The position numbers were made by a program, and so were the translations under genes. A stretch of DNA of 50,477 nt from Verrucomicrobiales bacterium (lineage in GTDB: Bacteria > Verrucomicrobiota > Verrucomicrobiia > Limisphaerales > UBA9464). Location of the stretch: NCBI GenBank assembly GCA_027483345.1, contig JAIXUV010000335.1, forward strand, positions 1 through 50,477, written 5' to 3'. Under the pieces are notes generated by a model. That model was not told where the DNA came from, ran no database searches, and saw nothing but the letters and a program-made list of their open reading frames with translations. This document shows positions 15,601 through 23,845 of the stretch, one piece after another. The number at the start of each line of letters is the position of its first letter. Positions within the stretch are counted from its first letter, which is position 1.

Positions 15601-17579
15601 GTGTTCGCTCCGATGGTCTGGACGCTGGTGCCTTCGAGGACGGTGGCGGAGGCGAAGGCGTCGTTCAGGATCGGCCCGCGCACCTGGTAGACGACGGTGT
15701 TGGTCGTGGAGGCCACACCCGGCGCGCTGGCCTCGAGGACGAGGTTCAGGAGCGTGTTGGTTCCCGGGAGGACGATCTCGGCCGAGTAGGTTCCATCGGC
15801 TGCGGTGACATCGGGAGTCCGGCCGGTGTTGAGGAACCGGATCTCCGGTCGGCCGGCGATGCGTCCGATGACAGTCGCGTTGGTGACCGGGCCGTTGCCG
15901 GTGACCTGGACGAAGAACGGGCGGGTGGTCCCGGTGTCGAGGCGAACACTGGTCGCGGGGGAGACGGCGAGTTCGAGAAGGGGTTCCAGGTTGTCCGACA
16001 GGGCGCGGAAGGCGTTGACGCGTCCGCCCGTGGTGGTCTTGCCGCGGAGCGAGGGGATGCGGACGACGCTGGACAGGATGCGCTGGCGCACGGCCTGGGC
16101 GCCGAGTTCGGGGTACCGGGCGAGGATCAGCGCGGCGATGCCCGAGACGTGCGGCGTGGCCATGCTGGTGCCATTGAACGACGCATAGGCATCGTCGGAG
16201 CCCTTGATCGAGGAGTAGATGGCGACGCCGGGGGCTCCGACGTGCACCGAGGTGGCGCCGAAGTTGGAGAAGTCGGCCAGCTTGTCCTGGCGGTCGATCG
16301 CGGCGACGGAGATCACGTTGTCCGCCCGGAAGCTGGCCGGATAGGCGGGGCCGGTGTCGTTGTTGTTCGATTCATTTCCAGCGGCCGCGACGAACAGGAC
16401 GCCGCGGGCCCGGGCCCGGTTGATCGAGTCCAGCACCGCCTGGCTGAAGGGACCGCCACCCCAGCTGTTGCTGAGGATCCGGGCGCCCTTGCGGGTGGCG
16501 AAGTCGATGCACTTGATGGAATCCGAGGTCGCGCCGCTTCCGTTCGCGGCGAGGAACTTGCAGGCCATGATCTGGACCTTCCAGACGACGCCGACGTGGG
16601 GGCCCGATCCGTTCGCCGCCGCGCCGATCGTTCCGGCGCAGTGGGTGCCGTGGTTGTTGTCGTCGTTTGGATCCCCGGTGTTGTTAATGGCGTTGATGCC
16701 GAAAACGTTGTCCACGTAGCCATCGCCGTCGTCGTCGATGCGGTTGCCCGGGATCTCGCCGGGATTGCGCCACATCTGCGGCGCGAGGTCCTGGTGGGTG
16801 TAGCGCACGCCGGAGTCGATCACGGCCACGATGACGTTGGTGGATCCGGTGGTGATCTCCCAGGCGCGCACGGCGTCGATGTCGGCCCCGGCGACGCCTC
16901 CGGCGGCTCCCTGGTTGCGCAGGCCCCAGAGGGTGCCGTCGTTGAAGCCGGAATCCGTGGGGAGTTCCAATGCCCGCACGATGTAGTCGGGCTCGACGTA
17001 TTCGAAGAGGCCGGAGTTCTTGAGGCCCTTCATGCGGGTGACCAGTTCGGCGCCGAGACGCTTCGCCTCGGTCTCGTCGGCGACGGCTCCCGGCTTCGGG
17101 CCGAGCGTGTCGAGGATGAGCGCCCCGGAGTCGACGCGGCTGTCGACCTTGAGGAAGAGGTCGCCGAGGAGCTTCTCCCGCGGCTCGGACGGCCCGTTGC
17201 CGGAAAGCGGCTTGGCGATCAGGCGGGTCGGATGGACGCGGTGTCCGTCGATGATTGCGAAGGAGCGCTCCAGGTCGATGGGTGCCTGGGGATCGGAGTT
17301 GCCGGCGCCAGGGGTGACCTGAGCGGCCGACGTGGCGGAAGAGGGCAGAACCGTGGCGGTCGTGGCGGCGGAAACCGTGGGGGTCTCCGTCTTCGAGGAG
17401 GCACCCAGCGTCGCAGTTGGGGTCGGGATGGCGGAGGCCGAGGCGGTGGGCGAGGCAACCGCATTCGATCCTCGGGACGCTTGGGCAGCGGTCTCGGCCC
17501 GATCCGAAACGCGGATCTTGAGGGCCAATGCGGCGACGAAAAGGACGAGGAGGGCGGCGGCGAGGCGTCGGGTGGTCAT
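12627..17579 (-). CDS. secreted subtilisin-like serine protease with seven C-terminal modules
   Basis: The 1,650-residue protein has a signal peptide (residues 1-20), a Ser/Thr/Pro/Ala-rich linker (about 30-95), a propeptide-like region (100-205, ending VEPDYIVRAL) and an S8 catalytic domain (about 235-530). The catalytic triad is Asp255 in AVIDSGVRYTH, His310 in NNHGTHCAGT and Ser472 in NGTSMATPHVSG, with Asn402 as the oxyanion residue. Six modules with an SVWWxWTAP..FDTxLxxYTG..AVDG signature follow, and one classical PPC module (GDTFEPDNTPAEAKPI) sits between the fourth and fifth. The C-terminal ~65 residues (WQVQSATELGGTWENVG and YYRLFQP) resemble the end module of the DUF11-repeat protein. 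It probably acts outside the cell or on the surface. It stands alone, convergent with the BON gene. Confidence 0.93.
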   Translation of the reverse strand: MTTRRLAAALLVLFVAALALKIRVSDRAETAAQASRGSNAVASPTASASAIPTPTATLGASSKTETPTVSAATTATVLPSSATSAAQVTPGAGNSDPQAPIDLERSFAIIDGHRVHPTRLIAKPLSGNGPSEPREKLLGDLFLKVDSRVDSGALILDTLGPKPGAVADETEAKRLGAELVTRMKGLKNSGLFEYVEPDYIVRALELPTDSGFNDGTLWGLRNQGAAGGVAGADIDAVRAWEITTGSTNVIVAVIDSGVRYTHQDLAPQMWRNPGEIPGNRIDDDGDGYVDNVFGINAINNTGDPNDDNNHGTHCAGTIGAAANGSGPHVGVVWKVQIMACKFLAANGSGATSDSIKCIDFATRKGARILSNSWGGGPFSQAVLDSINRARARGVLFVAAAGNESNNNDTGPAYPASFRADNVISVAAIDRQDKLADFSNFGATSVHVGAPGVAIYSSIKGSDDAYASFNGTSMATPHVSGIAALILARYPELGAQAVRQRILSSVVRIPSLRGKTTTGGRVNAFRALSDNLEPLLELAVSPATSVRLDTGTTRPFFVQVTGNGPVTNATVIGRIAGRPEIRFLNTGRTPDVTAADGTYSAEIVLPGTNTLLNLVLEASAPGVASTTNTVVYQVRGPILNDAFASATVLEGTSVQTIGANTGATSQSGEPSHAGSLATHSVWWRWTAQAAGPVVIHTVGSSFDTVLGIYTGSSVGALNQVASNDDGGNGTSSRVSFNAISGRTYQIAVDGYGGAEGDIQLTLNQTVSVVPPGNDRFASRVPVVGTNEVVLGSSTNATAEVGEPAHAGLAASRSVWWSWTAPASGVATFTTDGSDFDTTLAVYSGTSLASLTPVASDNDGGEGPQSRVEFNAVAGSTYVIAVDGAGGAFGRVRLGISLFVPPPAPQNDRFADRLAVAGPRVQIQATNVGATREEGEPQHAANLGGRSVWWTWTPPISGTARITLTNSGFAPLLAAYTGTAVGQLTEVASGSSAVGRGTVFAFRVTAGVPIQVAVDGRNDGFGAGSGTFDLELLVTADGAVPSNDLFAGRISLAGTNVTVSGGNVGAGREPGEPTIAGNAGGRSVWWTWTAPSTGTFAVTTAGSPFDTLLGIYTGTAVGSLTPVAQDDDGNGDTTSRVLLDAQAGTAYQIAVDGFSGESGPITLSLRSQVRPVLAGDTFEPDNTPAEAKPIRSGETQRRSLHAAGESDLAYFDITGTVRQVVIETAGLAGDTQVTLFAASAPTNPIAFNDDIPGSLFSRISVPGLAPGRYLVRVNEYDANALIPDYSLRVDWRRSNDRFEEATPLEGAIGRANGDSGGYSREAGEPTHQPPNLPTANVGQRSAWWSWTAPANSTVTVNTRGSAFDTVLAVYTGDVLGSLQPVAQNDDIDTDLLQSEVEFEAVQGVRYWFAVDGFRYTDPVFQAEGAIILNWNCADCSGVNDAFGSAFAIANASGRAMAGNVNFSREPGEPTHQPAGLPEANIGARSAWWSWTAPRSATVTFETVESRFDTVLAAYTGTSLGALTRVAQNDDLGPEVLQSRISFPAVAGTTYHIAVDGFLYTEPSILQAEGEIVLGWRTDGVSEQPRLEVLATAPQPRLRIHGPAGSRWQVQSATELGGTWENVGEVVSGASAVEWSDPRPATASQRYYRLFQP

Positions 17580-18061
17580 GGGAGGAGGCCCCGGTCACAC
17601 AGCCCGGGATCCCAGAGTCCAAGGCAACGGCCGTCCCAAGGCAACCACCCATAATGAGGCCGTTCCATCCAATGGGAGCGGCGGCCTCACGCAAAATCGC
17701 AAAGACGCCAATGGGGAGCTGGATTCGGAGCCGAAGCGTCCGCCTCATGGCTCTTCAGAGGGCAGATCGTCGCACCCTTGGCGCCCTTGGTTGTGAAACG
17801 GGTCCCTTGCCTAGCGGACTTGGAGCGGCCCTTGGGCGACGGCTGGGCCGGAACGCTGCAGAAGGGATCGGCACGCAAAGGAGCCAAGCCGCTCGGGTAC
17901 GAGGCGAAATCAGCCGTGTTCCCGAAGCGGAATCGTGGACCGAACGCCGATCGCAGTTCCGGAGCCTCGCTTGGCGCCTTGGCGCATTTGCGTGAGGTCG
18001 GCTTCTGCTCCTGCTGGATCGTTACGGCTTCGTACGGCGCGCCTTGGTGGGTTCCGACCGT
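17580..18061. other. intergenic region, 482 bp, holding a repeat element
   Basis: This lies between two minus-strand genes. I find no convincing gene in it. Its main content is the inverted-repeat element at 17687-17996; the promoter of the subtilase gene should lie in the first ~100 bp. Confidence 0.65.
17687..17996. repeat. 310-bp intergenic element with 25-bp terminal inverted repeats
   Basis: The left end (17687-17711) starts TCACGCAAAATCGCAAAG. The right end, read on the other strand, starts TCACGCAAATGCGCCAAG, and the two ends match at 21 of 25 positions. Two related modules lie inside: TTGGCGCCCTTGG near 17779 and ACGCAAAGGAGCCAAG near 17872. A shorter relative lies at 33280-33417. 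It resembles a REP/MITE-like dispersed repeat and codes for nothing recognisable. Confidence 0.65.
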
Positions 18062-19504
18062 TCAGGCGAGGATGTCCTTCACCACGTTGCCGTGGATGTC
18101 GGTGAGGCGGTAGTCGCGTCCCTGGAAGCGGAAGGTGAGTCGGTCGTGCTGGATTCCCAGCAGGTGCATGGCCGTGGCCTGGAGGTCGTGCACGTGCACC
18201 GGGTTCTCCACGATGTTGTACCCGAAGTCGTCGGTGGCGCCGTAGGTCGTGCCGCCCCGGATCCCGCCGCCGGCCATCCAGATGGAGAAGCAGCGCGGAT
18301 GGTGGTCGCGTCCGTAGTCGGTCTTGGTGAGCTTCCCCTGGGAGTAGTTGGTCCGGCCGAACTCGCCACCCCAGATGACCAAGGTCTCGTCGAGCAGGCC
18401 CCGCTGCTTGAGGTCGGTGATCAAGGCGTAGCTGGCGCGGTCGACGTCCCCGCACTGGCGACGGATGCCGCCCGGCAGACCGCCATGCTGATCCCAGCCG
18501 GGATGGTAGAGCTGGATGAAGCGCACGTCCCGTTCGGCCAGGCGTCGCGCGAGCAGGCAGTTGGCGGCGAAGGTGCCGGGGTTCCGCGCCTCGGGTCCGT
18601 ACAGCTCGAAGACGCTTTCCGGTTCGCCGGAGAGGTTCATGACGTCCGGCACGCTGGTCTGCATCCGGTAGGCCATCTCGTACTGGGCGACCCGGGCGTT
18701 GATCTCGGGATCGCCGAGGTCCCGGTACTGCTGGTGCTCGAGCTCCGCCATGCGGTCGAGCATCCGGCGTCGCGAGGCGCCGTCGATGCCGGCGGGGTTC
18801 TGGAGGTAGAGGACCGGGTCCTTTCCGGAGCGGAACAGGACGCCCTGGTGCTGCGACGGCAGGAAGCCGTTGCCCCAGAGACGCGAGTAGAGCGGTTGGT
18901 CGATGCGGTCCTTGGAGATGAGGACCACGAAGGCGGGGAGGTTCTGGTTGGAAGACCCGAGTCCGTAGCTGAGCCAGGAACCGAAGCTGGGCCGGCCGGC
19001 GATCTGGGATCCGGTCTGGAAGAAGGTGATGGCCGGGTCGTGGTTGATGGCCTCGGTGTGGAGGGAACGCACGATGCAGAGGTCGTCGGCGACCTTGGCG
19101 GTCCACGGCAGGAGGTCGCTGATCCAGGCGCCGGAACGGCCGTATCGTTGGAATCCGAAGATGGAGCCGGCCATGGGCAGGTTGGCCTGCTGGGCGGACA
19201 TCCCGGTGAGGCGCTGGCCCATGCGGACGCTGGCCGGGAGGTCCTCGCCCGTGCGCCGGACGAGTTCCGGCTTGTGGTCGAAGGTCTCGAGCTGGGAGGG
19301 GCCTCCGCTCATGAAGAGGTAGATCACCCGCTTGGCCTTGGCCGGCAGGTGCCCTGCGGGAAGGATGCCGGAGAACGGCCCGGGCGCGGCGGCGCGGCCG
19401 TCGAGTGCGGCGAGGGAACCGAGTGCGGCCCCGCCGAGGCCGAGGCCGAACCGCCCGAAGAAGTCGCGGCGGTTCATGCGGAAGTTGATGTGGGAGCAGT
19501 TCAT
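18062..19504 (-). CDS. DUF1501 family protein with Tat-type signal
   Basis: The 480-residue protein begins with a twin-arginine signal (RRDFFGRFGLGLGGAALG, about residues 11-30) and continues as DUF1501, with RVIYLFMSGGPSQLETFDHK near 60, FIQLYHPGWDQHGG, VIWGGEFGRTNYSQG and DHHPRCFSIWMAGGGIRGG. DUF1501 belongs to the alkaline-phosphatase/sulfatase-like superfamily and is found mainly in Planctomycetes and Verrucomicrobia, where its substrate is unknown. It should be exported folded to the periplasm. It lies 12 bp downstream of the PSD1-type gene on the same strand; this pairing is very common, so the two probably work together. A second in-frame ATG, at residue 10, is an alternative start. 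Confidence 0.93.
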   Translation of the reverse strand: MNCSHINFRMNRRDFFGRFGLGLGGAALGSLAALDGRAAAPGPFSGILPAGHLPAKAKRVIYLFMSGGPSQLETFDHKPELVRRTGEDLPASVRMGQRLTGMSAQQANLPMAGSIFGFQRYGRSGAWISDLLPWTAKVADDLCIVRSLHTEAINHDPAITFFQTGSQIAGRPSFGSWLSYGLGSSNQNLPAFVVLISKDRIDQPLYSRLWGNGFLPSQHQGVLFRSGKDPVLYLQNPAGIDGASRRRMLDRMAELEHQQYRDLGDPEINARVAQYEMAYRMQTSVPDVMNLSGEPESVFELYGPEARNPGTFAANCLLARRLAERDVRFIQLYHPGWDQHGGLPGGIRRQCGDVDRASYALITDLKQRGLLDETLVIWGGEFGRTNYSQGKLTKTDYGRDHHPRCFSIWMAGGGIRGGTTYGATDDFGYNIVENPVHVHDLQATAMHLLGIQHDRLTFRFQGRDYRLTDIHGNVVKDILA

Positions 19505-19516
19505 GGTTCCTCGGGT

Positions 19517-22500
19517 TCAGCGCCGCATCACGGACTCGTCGTGGTTCAGGAGGGCCTTGGCCAGCACGGTGGCGGCGGCGAGCTGGTCCGGTGGATGTTC
19601 ACCGGGGACCGGCGTCTCTCCGACCTTCAGCAGCCGTTCCGCGGAATCCGGTTCCTTCCGGAACACGGCTTCCTGTTCCTCCAACAGGCGCTGTACGATC
19701 CCGGCCTCCTCGCGGGTTGGGCGTCTGCCCGTCACCAGGCGGAACGCGAACGCGGACCGGGTTGCCGCCGTGGCCCCGCCTTCGCGGAGGATCCGTCCGG
19801 CGACGTGGCGTGCGGCCTCGACCACCTGGGTGTCGTTCAACAGGGCCAACGCCTGCAGCGGGGTGCTCGTGCTCTGGCGCCGGACCACGCAGTAGCTCCG
19901 GTCCGCCGCGTCGAGGGCCATCATCGAAGGCGGCGGAACGGTCCGCTTCCAGAAGGTGTAGAGGCTGCGCCGATGCAGGTCGTCCCCCTTGCCGACCTCG
20001 TACCGGGCCCCGCCCATCGCCATCTCCCAGAGCCCCTCGGGCTGGTAGGGCTTCACGCTCGGTCCGCCGATCTTCTCGACCAGCAATCCCGAGGTGAACA
20101 GCGCCTGGTCCCGCAGCATCTCCGCCGTCAACCGACGGGCCGGGCCGCGGGCGAGCCAGCGGTTGTCGGGATCCCAGTCATGGAGCTTCTGGGTGACCCG
20201 CGACGACTGTCGGTAGGTCGCCGAGGTGACGATGAGTCGTTGGAGGTCCTGCACGTTCCACGGCCGGATGCCGAGGGCGGTGTCGCCCCGGGTGAAGGTC
20301 ACCGCGAGCCAGTCCAGCAGTTCCGGATGGGTCGGAGCGGCGCCTTGGAGACCGAAGTTGTCCGAGGTCTCGACGATCCCGCGTCCGAAGAACTGCTGCC
20401 ACAGCCGGTTCACCGTCACGCGGGCGAACAGGGGATTGGCTGGATCCAGCAGCCAGCGGGCGAGCCCGAGCCGGTTGCGCGGCGCTTCGGCGGGCAGGCG
20501 CCCCAAGGCCGCCGGGGTCTCCATGCCGACCTCCTCGCCCGGAGCGTCGTAGGCGCCCCGCTTCAGGATGTGCGCGGGCTTCGGCCGCTCCATTTCCTGC
20601 ATCACCATGATGTCCGGGATCGAGGTCACGAGGCTGTTCTGTTCGCGACGCGCCTTGCGCAGCGCGTCCGCCGCCTCGCGGTACGGGACATGGGCCGTCT
20701 GCAGGAAGTGTTCGAACGCCGCCTCCTCGCCTTCGGGCGGCGGGACCGAGGCGAGGCGGGCGGCGTCCAATGCCGTGATCGCCCGGTCGTACACCTGGAC
20801 CTCGTCGGCGCGTCCGCCCTTGAATCCGAAGTCGCGCATGCGCTGGCCCAGGGTGAGGTCGGGCTGGCCGTAGGTGATGTCCTTCCACAGGTTGTCCCGA
20901 ACCACCTCGACCTCGGCCTGTCTTCCGTCCAGGTAGACCTTGAGTCCGGAAGCCCGGCTGGAGCCGTCGTAGGAGAAGGCCACGTGGGACCAGGCATTGG
21001 TCGGCGCCTGACGGAGGGTCCGTACCTTGAGCGCGTTGCCGGGCCACATGTGGTGCAGCCCCACCGCGACATGGCCGTCCTCGAGCAGGATCTCGTAGCC
21101 ACGGCTCCCGGCGTCCATCCAGGCGTGGCTGTGGTGGATCACCGTCTGCCGTGGGACGTGCATCGCCGGTTGGATCCACAGGGCGAGGCTGAACGGATCG
21201 GCGCGGGTGAAATGGCCGACACCGGGGAATCCGATCCCATTCTCGCCGCTGAGCGCGACGGCCTTGCCGAGTCGGCCATCGACCGGTTGGGGGCCCTCGA
21301 AGGGCCTGGCCCCGGCTCCACCCCGCGAATTGGGGAAGAGGTTCGAGACCATCGTGTCGAACGAGTAGGCGGCCACCGGAAGGGGCGACGGCTCGGCGGG
21401 GCCGTTGGTGGCGAGCCATGCGGTGAAGGCGGGGCGCGCCGCCGCGGCAACCTCGCGCACGGCCGCTTCCTTCGCGGCGATGTCGGACTTCAACGCCGTC
21501 AGCTTCGTCTCCTGTTCCGCCGTGCTGAGCAGCAGCGTCGGCACGGGCATGATGTCCCCGAAATAGACGCTCTGGCCCGACTCGTCGATGTTCTGGAAGA
21601 AGGAGAACAACTGGTAGAACTCGCGCTGGCTGATCGGATCGTACTTGTGGTCGTGGCAGCGGGAGCACTCGAAGGTCAGTCCAAGGAACGCGGTGCCGAA
21701 GGTGTTCACGCGGTCCACGTTGTAGGCGACGCGGTATTCCTCCTCGACGATGCCGCCTTCCTCGTTCTGGAGGTGCAGCCGGTTGAAGGTGGTGGCGAGG
21801 CGCTGTTCCTGGGTCGCATCGGGGAGGAGGTCGCCGGCGAGCTGCCACAGGACGAACTGGTCGAAGGGCAGATGACGGTTGTAGGCCCCGATCACCCAGT
21901 CGCGCCACGGCCACACCGCCCGGTAGCGGTCCGCCTGGAAGCCGTGCGTGTCGGCGAATCGGCTCAGGTCGAGCCATTCCGTGGCCATGCGTTCCCCGTA
22001 GCGCGGGGAGGTGAGCAGGCGCTCCACCGTCCGACGGTACGATTCGTCCGAGGGATCCGACTCGAAGGCGGCGATCTCCGCAGGGGTCGGCGGCAGTCCG
22101 GTGAGGTCCAGGGTGACCCTCCTCAGGAGCCGGCCGGGCTCGGTCTGCGGAGACGGCTTCCGGCGGTTCTCCGCGAGACGGGCGGCGACGAAGGCGTCGA
22201 CGGGATTGCCCCCGCGCAGTCCCCGGACCTTGGGCACTTCCGGAAGCTTCGGAGCAACGAAGGACCAGTGCTGTCCCCACTGGCCGCCCTCGCTGATCCA
22301 GCGCTTGAGCAGCCGGACCTGTTCCGGCGAAAGCTTCCGGTGGGTCTCCGGCGGCGGCATGACCTCGTCCGGATCCGTCGACGTGATGCGGCGGAGCACC
22401 TCGCTCTCGTCCGCCTTCCCGGGAACGACCGCCGCCTTGCCGCTCTTTCCGTGGCCATGGGCGCCTTCACGCGTGTCCAGGCGGAGCCCTCCCTTTCGGC

Positions 22501-22654
22501 TGGTCTCGCCGGGGCCGTGGCACTGGTAGCAGTTCTCCGAGAGCAACGGCTGGATCTCGCGCGCGAAGTCGACCCCGGCCGCACCGAGCGGCCGGACGAA
22601 CAGGGCGAGCAACGAGGCCAGGATCCAACGGCGGGATGAGGAGGTCGTCGGCAT
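19517..22654 (-). CDS. secreted cytochrome-c/DUF1549/LamG/DUF1553 protein
   Basis: The 1,045-residue protein has a signal peptide (residues 1-25), then a PSC1-type cytochrome domain with one haem motif (CYQCHGPGE, residues 42-50) and MPPPETHRKL. DUF1549 follows (about 150-350, GLPPTPAEIAAF and FDQFVLWQLAGDLLPDATQE). A LamG-like concanavalin fold sits in the middle (about 480-640, ADEVQVYDRAITALDAARLA) and DUF1553 at the C-terminus (about 700-1000, PLFARVTVNRLWQQFFGRGI). Such proteins are abundant in Planctomycetes and Verrucomicrobia and are thought to take part in polysaccharide breakdown, but no reaction is established. It is upstream of the DUF1501 gene in a two-gene operon. Confidence 0.93.
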   Translation of the reverse strand: MPTTSSSRRWILASLLALFVRPLGAAGVDFAREIQPLLSENCYQCHGPGETSRKGGLRLDTREGAHGHGKSGKAAVVPGKADESEVLRRITSTDPDEVMPPPETHRKLSPEQVRLLKRWISEGGQWGQHWSFVAPKLPEVPKVRGLRGGNPVDAFVAARLAENRRKPSPQTEPGRLLRRVTLDLTGLPPTPAEIAAFESDPSDESYRRTVERLLTSPRYGERMATEWLDLSRFADTHGFQADRYRAVWPWRDWVIGAYNRHLPFDQFVLWQLAGDLLPDATQEQRLATTFNRLHLQNEEGGIVEEEYRVAYNVDRVNTFGTAFLGLTFECSRCHDHKYDPISQREFYQLFSFFQNIDESGQSVYFGDIMPVPTLLLSTAEQETKLTALKSDIAAKEAAVREVAAAARPAFTAWLATNGPAEPSPLPVAAYSFDTMVSNLFPNSRGGAGARPFEGPQPVDGRLGKAVALSGENGIGFPGVGHFTRADPFSLALWIQPAMHVPRQTVIHHSHAWMDAGSRGYEILLEDGHVAVGLHHMWPGNALKVRTLRQAPTNAWSHVAFSYDGSSRASGLKVYLDGRQAEVEVVRDNLWKDITYGQPDLTLGQRMRDFGFKGGRADEVQVYDRAITALDAARLASVPPPEGEEAAFEHFLQTAHVPYREAADALRKARREQNSLVTSIPDIMVMQEMERPKPAHILKRGAYDAPGEEVGMETPAALGRLPAEAPRNRLGLARWLLDPANPLFARVTVNRLWQQFFGRGIVETSDNFGLQGAAPTHPELLDWLAVTFTRGDTALGIRPWNVQDLQRLIVTSATYRQSSRVTQKLHDWDPDNRWLARGPARRLTAEMLRDQALFTSGLLVEKIGGPSVKPYQPEGLWEMAMGGARYEVGKGDDLHRRSLYTFWKRTVPPPSMMALDAADRSYCVVRRQSTSTPLQALALLNDTQVVEAARHVAGRILREGGATAATRSAFAFRLVTGRRPTREEAGIVQRLLEEQEAVFRKEPDSAERLLKVGETPVPGEHPPDQLAAATVLAKALLNHDESVMRR

Positions 22655-22819
22655 GGGGCTTGCGACGGCAACTCTGCTGCGGTCTTCAATCGGCGCGAAC
22701 AGAAATTCCGCGGACGGCCTGATCCTTCACGGGATCCTCCGAGGGCAAGGAAGGGCCGGACAGGGGATCGCCGCCGCGGACACGTTGACGCCGGGAAGCG
22801 GGTCCGGTTGCCTTGGCCC

Positions 22820-23680
22820 ATGAAGTTCCGCGGAAGTCTCGCCTGCCTGTCGGCCGCCGTCGCCGCCCTCACCACGTTGGGCGCGGATCTCCGGACGCTC
22901 GACGGCCGGGTCTTCCGCGAGGCGGAACCGAGGAAGCTCGACGAAGACCGGTTGACGGTGAAGCACTCGGGTGGGGAGGCGGTCCTGTTCTTCTACGAGA
23001 TCCCGGAGGTGGATCGGCGCGCCTTGGGGTACGACACGGATGCGGCGTTGAAGCGGCTTCTCCAGCAGGTCCAGGAGCTGCGGCGTTCGAAGGGATCCGG
23101 GGCCGAGGCGGTGTCCAACCCGGGTCCGAAGATGCTGACCCCGAAGCCGGCGGTCCCGGCGCCGTTCGCGGTGGCTCCGACCCCGACCCCGGCGCCTTCC
23201 GCTCCTCGGCTGCTTCCGGCGGCCGCCTCGATCGACACCGGTCGGGCCTCGCTCTGGAATGGCCTTCAGCCGCCGAAGCCCGCTTCGGAACTCCCGGTCG
23301 TCGGAACCGAGGACACCGTGACCTCCTGGGAACTCGTGAACCACTTCCGCTCGGACCCGCCGGCCGCCGCCGCGCGTTATGGCCGACGGACGTTCCGGGT
23401 CACCGGCGTCATCGAGCGCATCGACAAGAGCCTCGCGACCCGCCTGGTGCGGATCTTCCTGGAGACGCCTGATCCGGCGGTGAGACCGGTGATCGAGTGG
23501 CGTGTGGACGACCGGTACAACGCCTTCCACACCCAGCGGGACGGCCGGACGTTGGTAGGCCAGGACGGGCGGACCCGTTCGAAGCTGCTCGAGGCCGGCG
23601 AAACCGTGGTCTTCGAGGTCAAGGGTGGGCCCTTCGAGGACGGCGTGGTCGAGTTGAAGCAGGCGCGGCGTCGTCCTTGA
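22820..23680 (+). CDS. secreted protein with tRNA_anti-like (OB-fold) domain
   Basis: The 286-residue protein has a short signal peptide (residues 1-21), a region with LRTLDGRVFREAEPRKLDED (about 23-75), a Pro/Ala-rich linker (100-140) and a C-terminal OB-fold domain. The last begins SWELVNHFRSDPPAAAARYG and continues RRTFRVTGVIERIDKSL, which matches the tRNA_anti-like family (PF12869). That family is often found in exported proteins with no known nucleic-acid role, so the family name should not be read as a function. The start at 22820 is an ATG; a TTG 12 bases upstream is possible. It is divergent from the PSD1-type gene and may share its control region. Confidence 0.75.
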   Translation: MKFRGSLACLSAAVAALTTLGADLRTLDGRVFREAEPRKLDEDRLTVKHSGGEAVLFFYEIPEVDRRALGYDTDAALKRLLQQVQELRRSKGSGAEAVSNPGPKMLTPKPAVPAPFAVAPTPTPAPSAPRLLPAAASIDTGRASLWNGLQPPKPASELPVVGTEDTVTSWELVNHFRSDPPAAAARYGRRTFRVTGVIERIDKSLATRLVRIFLETPDPAVRPVIEWRVDDRYNAFHTQRDGRTLVGQDGRTRSKLLEAGETVVFEVKGGPFEDGVVELKQARRRP

Positions 23681-23824
23681 GTGGTCTCAAGCAGATGGGT
23701 TCCGTCCGTGCGGAGGGCTGTGGGGAGCAGGATCCGAAGCCGAACTGACCGCTGTTCTTGGTGCCAATCTGGGAGTCACAAGACCCATGGACTTCCTCCC
23801 GTTCCACGGCGGCCTTTCGAACCT

Positions 23825-23845
23825 GCCTGAGGGGCTCCTTCAGGC
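23825..23845 (-). terminator. short hairpin at the 3' end of the glycosyltransferase gene
   Basis: GCCTGAGGG and CCTTCAGGC pair over 9 bp with one G-T wobble and a 3-base loop, overlapping the stop codon of the minus-strand gene. There is no T-tract on the exit side, so it is only a weak terminator candidate. Confidence 0.35.

Noticed and set aside
15495-17654. Plus-strand open frame of 719 codons
   Set aside because: It is antisense to the subtilase gene and low in complexity.
18044-22639. Plus-strand open frame of 1,531 codons
   Set aside because: It is antisense to the DUF1501 and PSD1-type genes, both of which have unmistakable domains.
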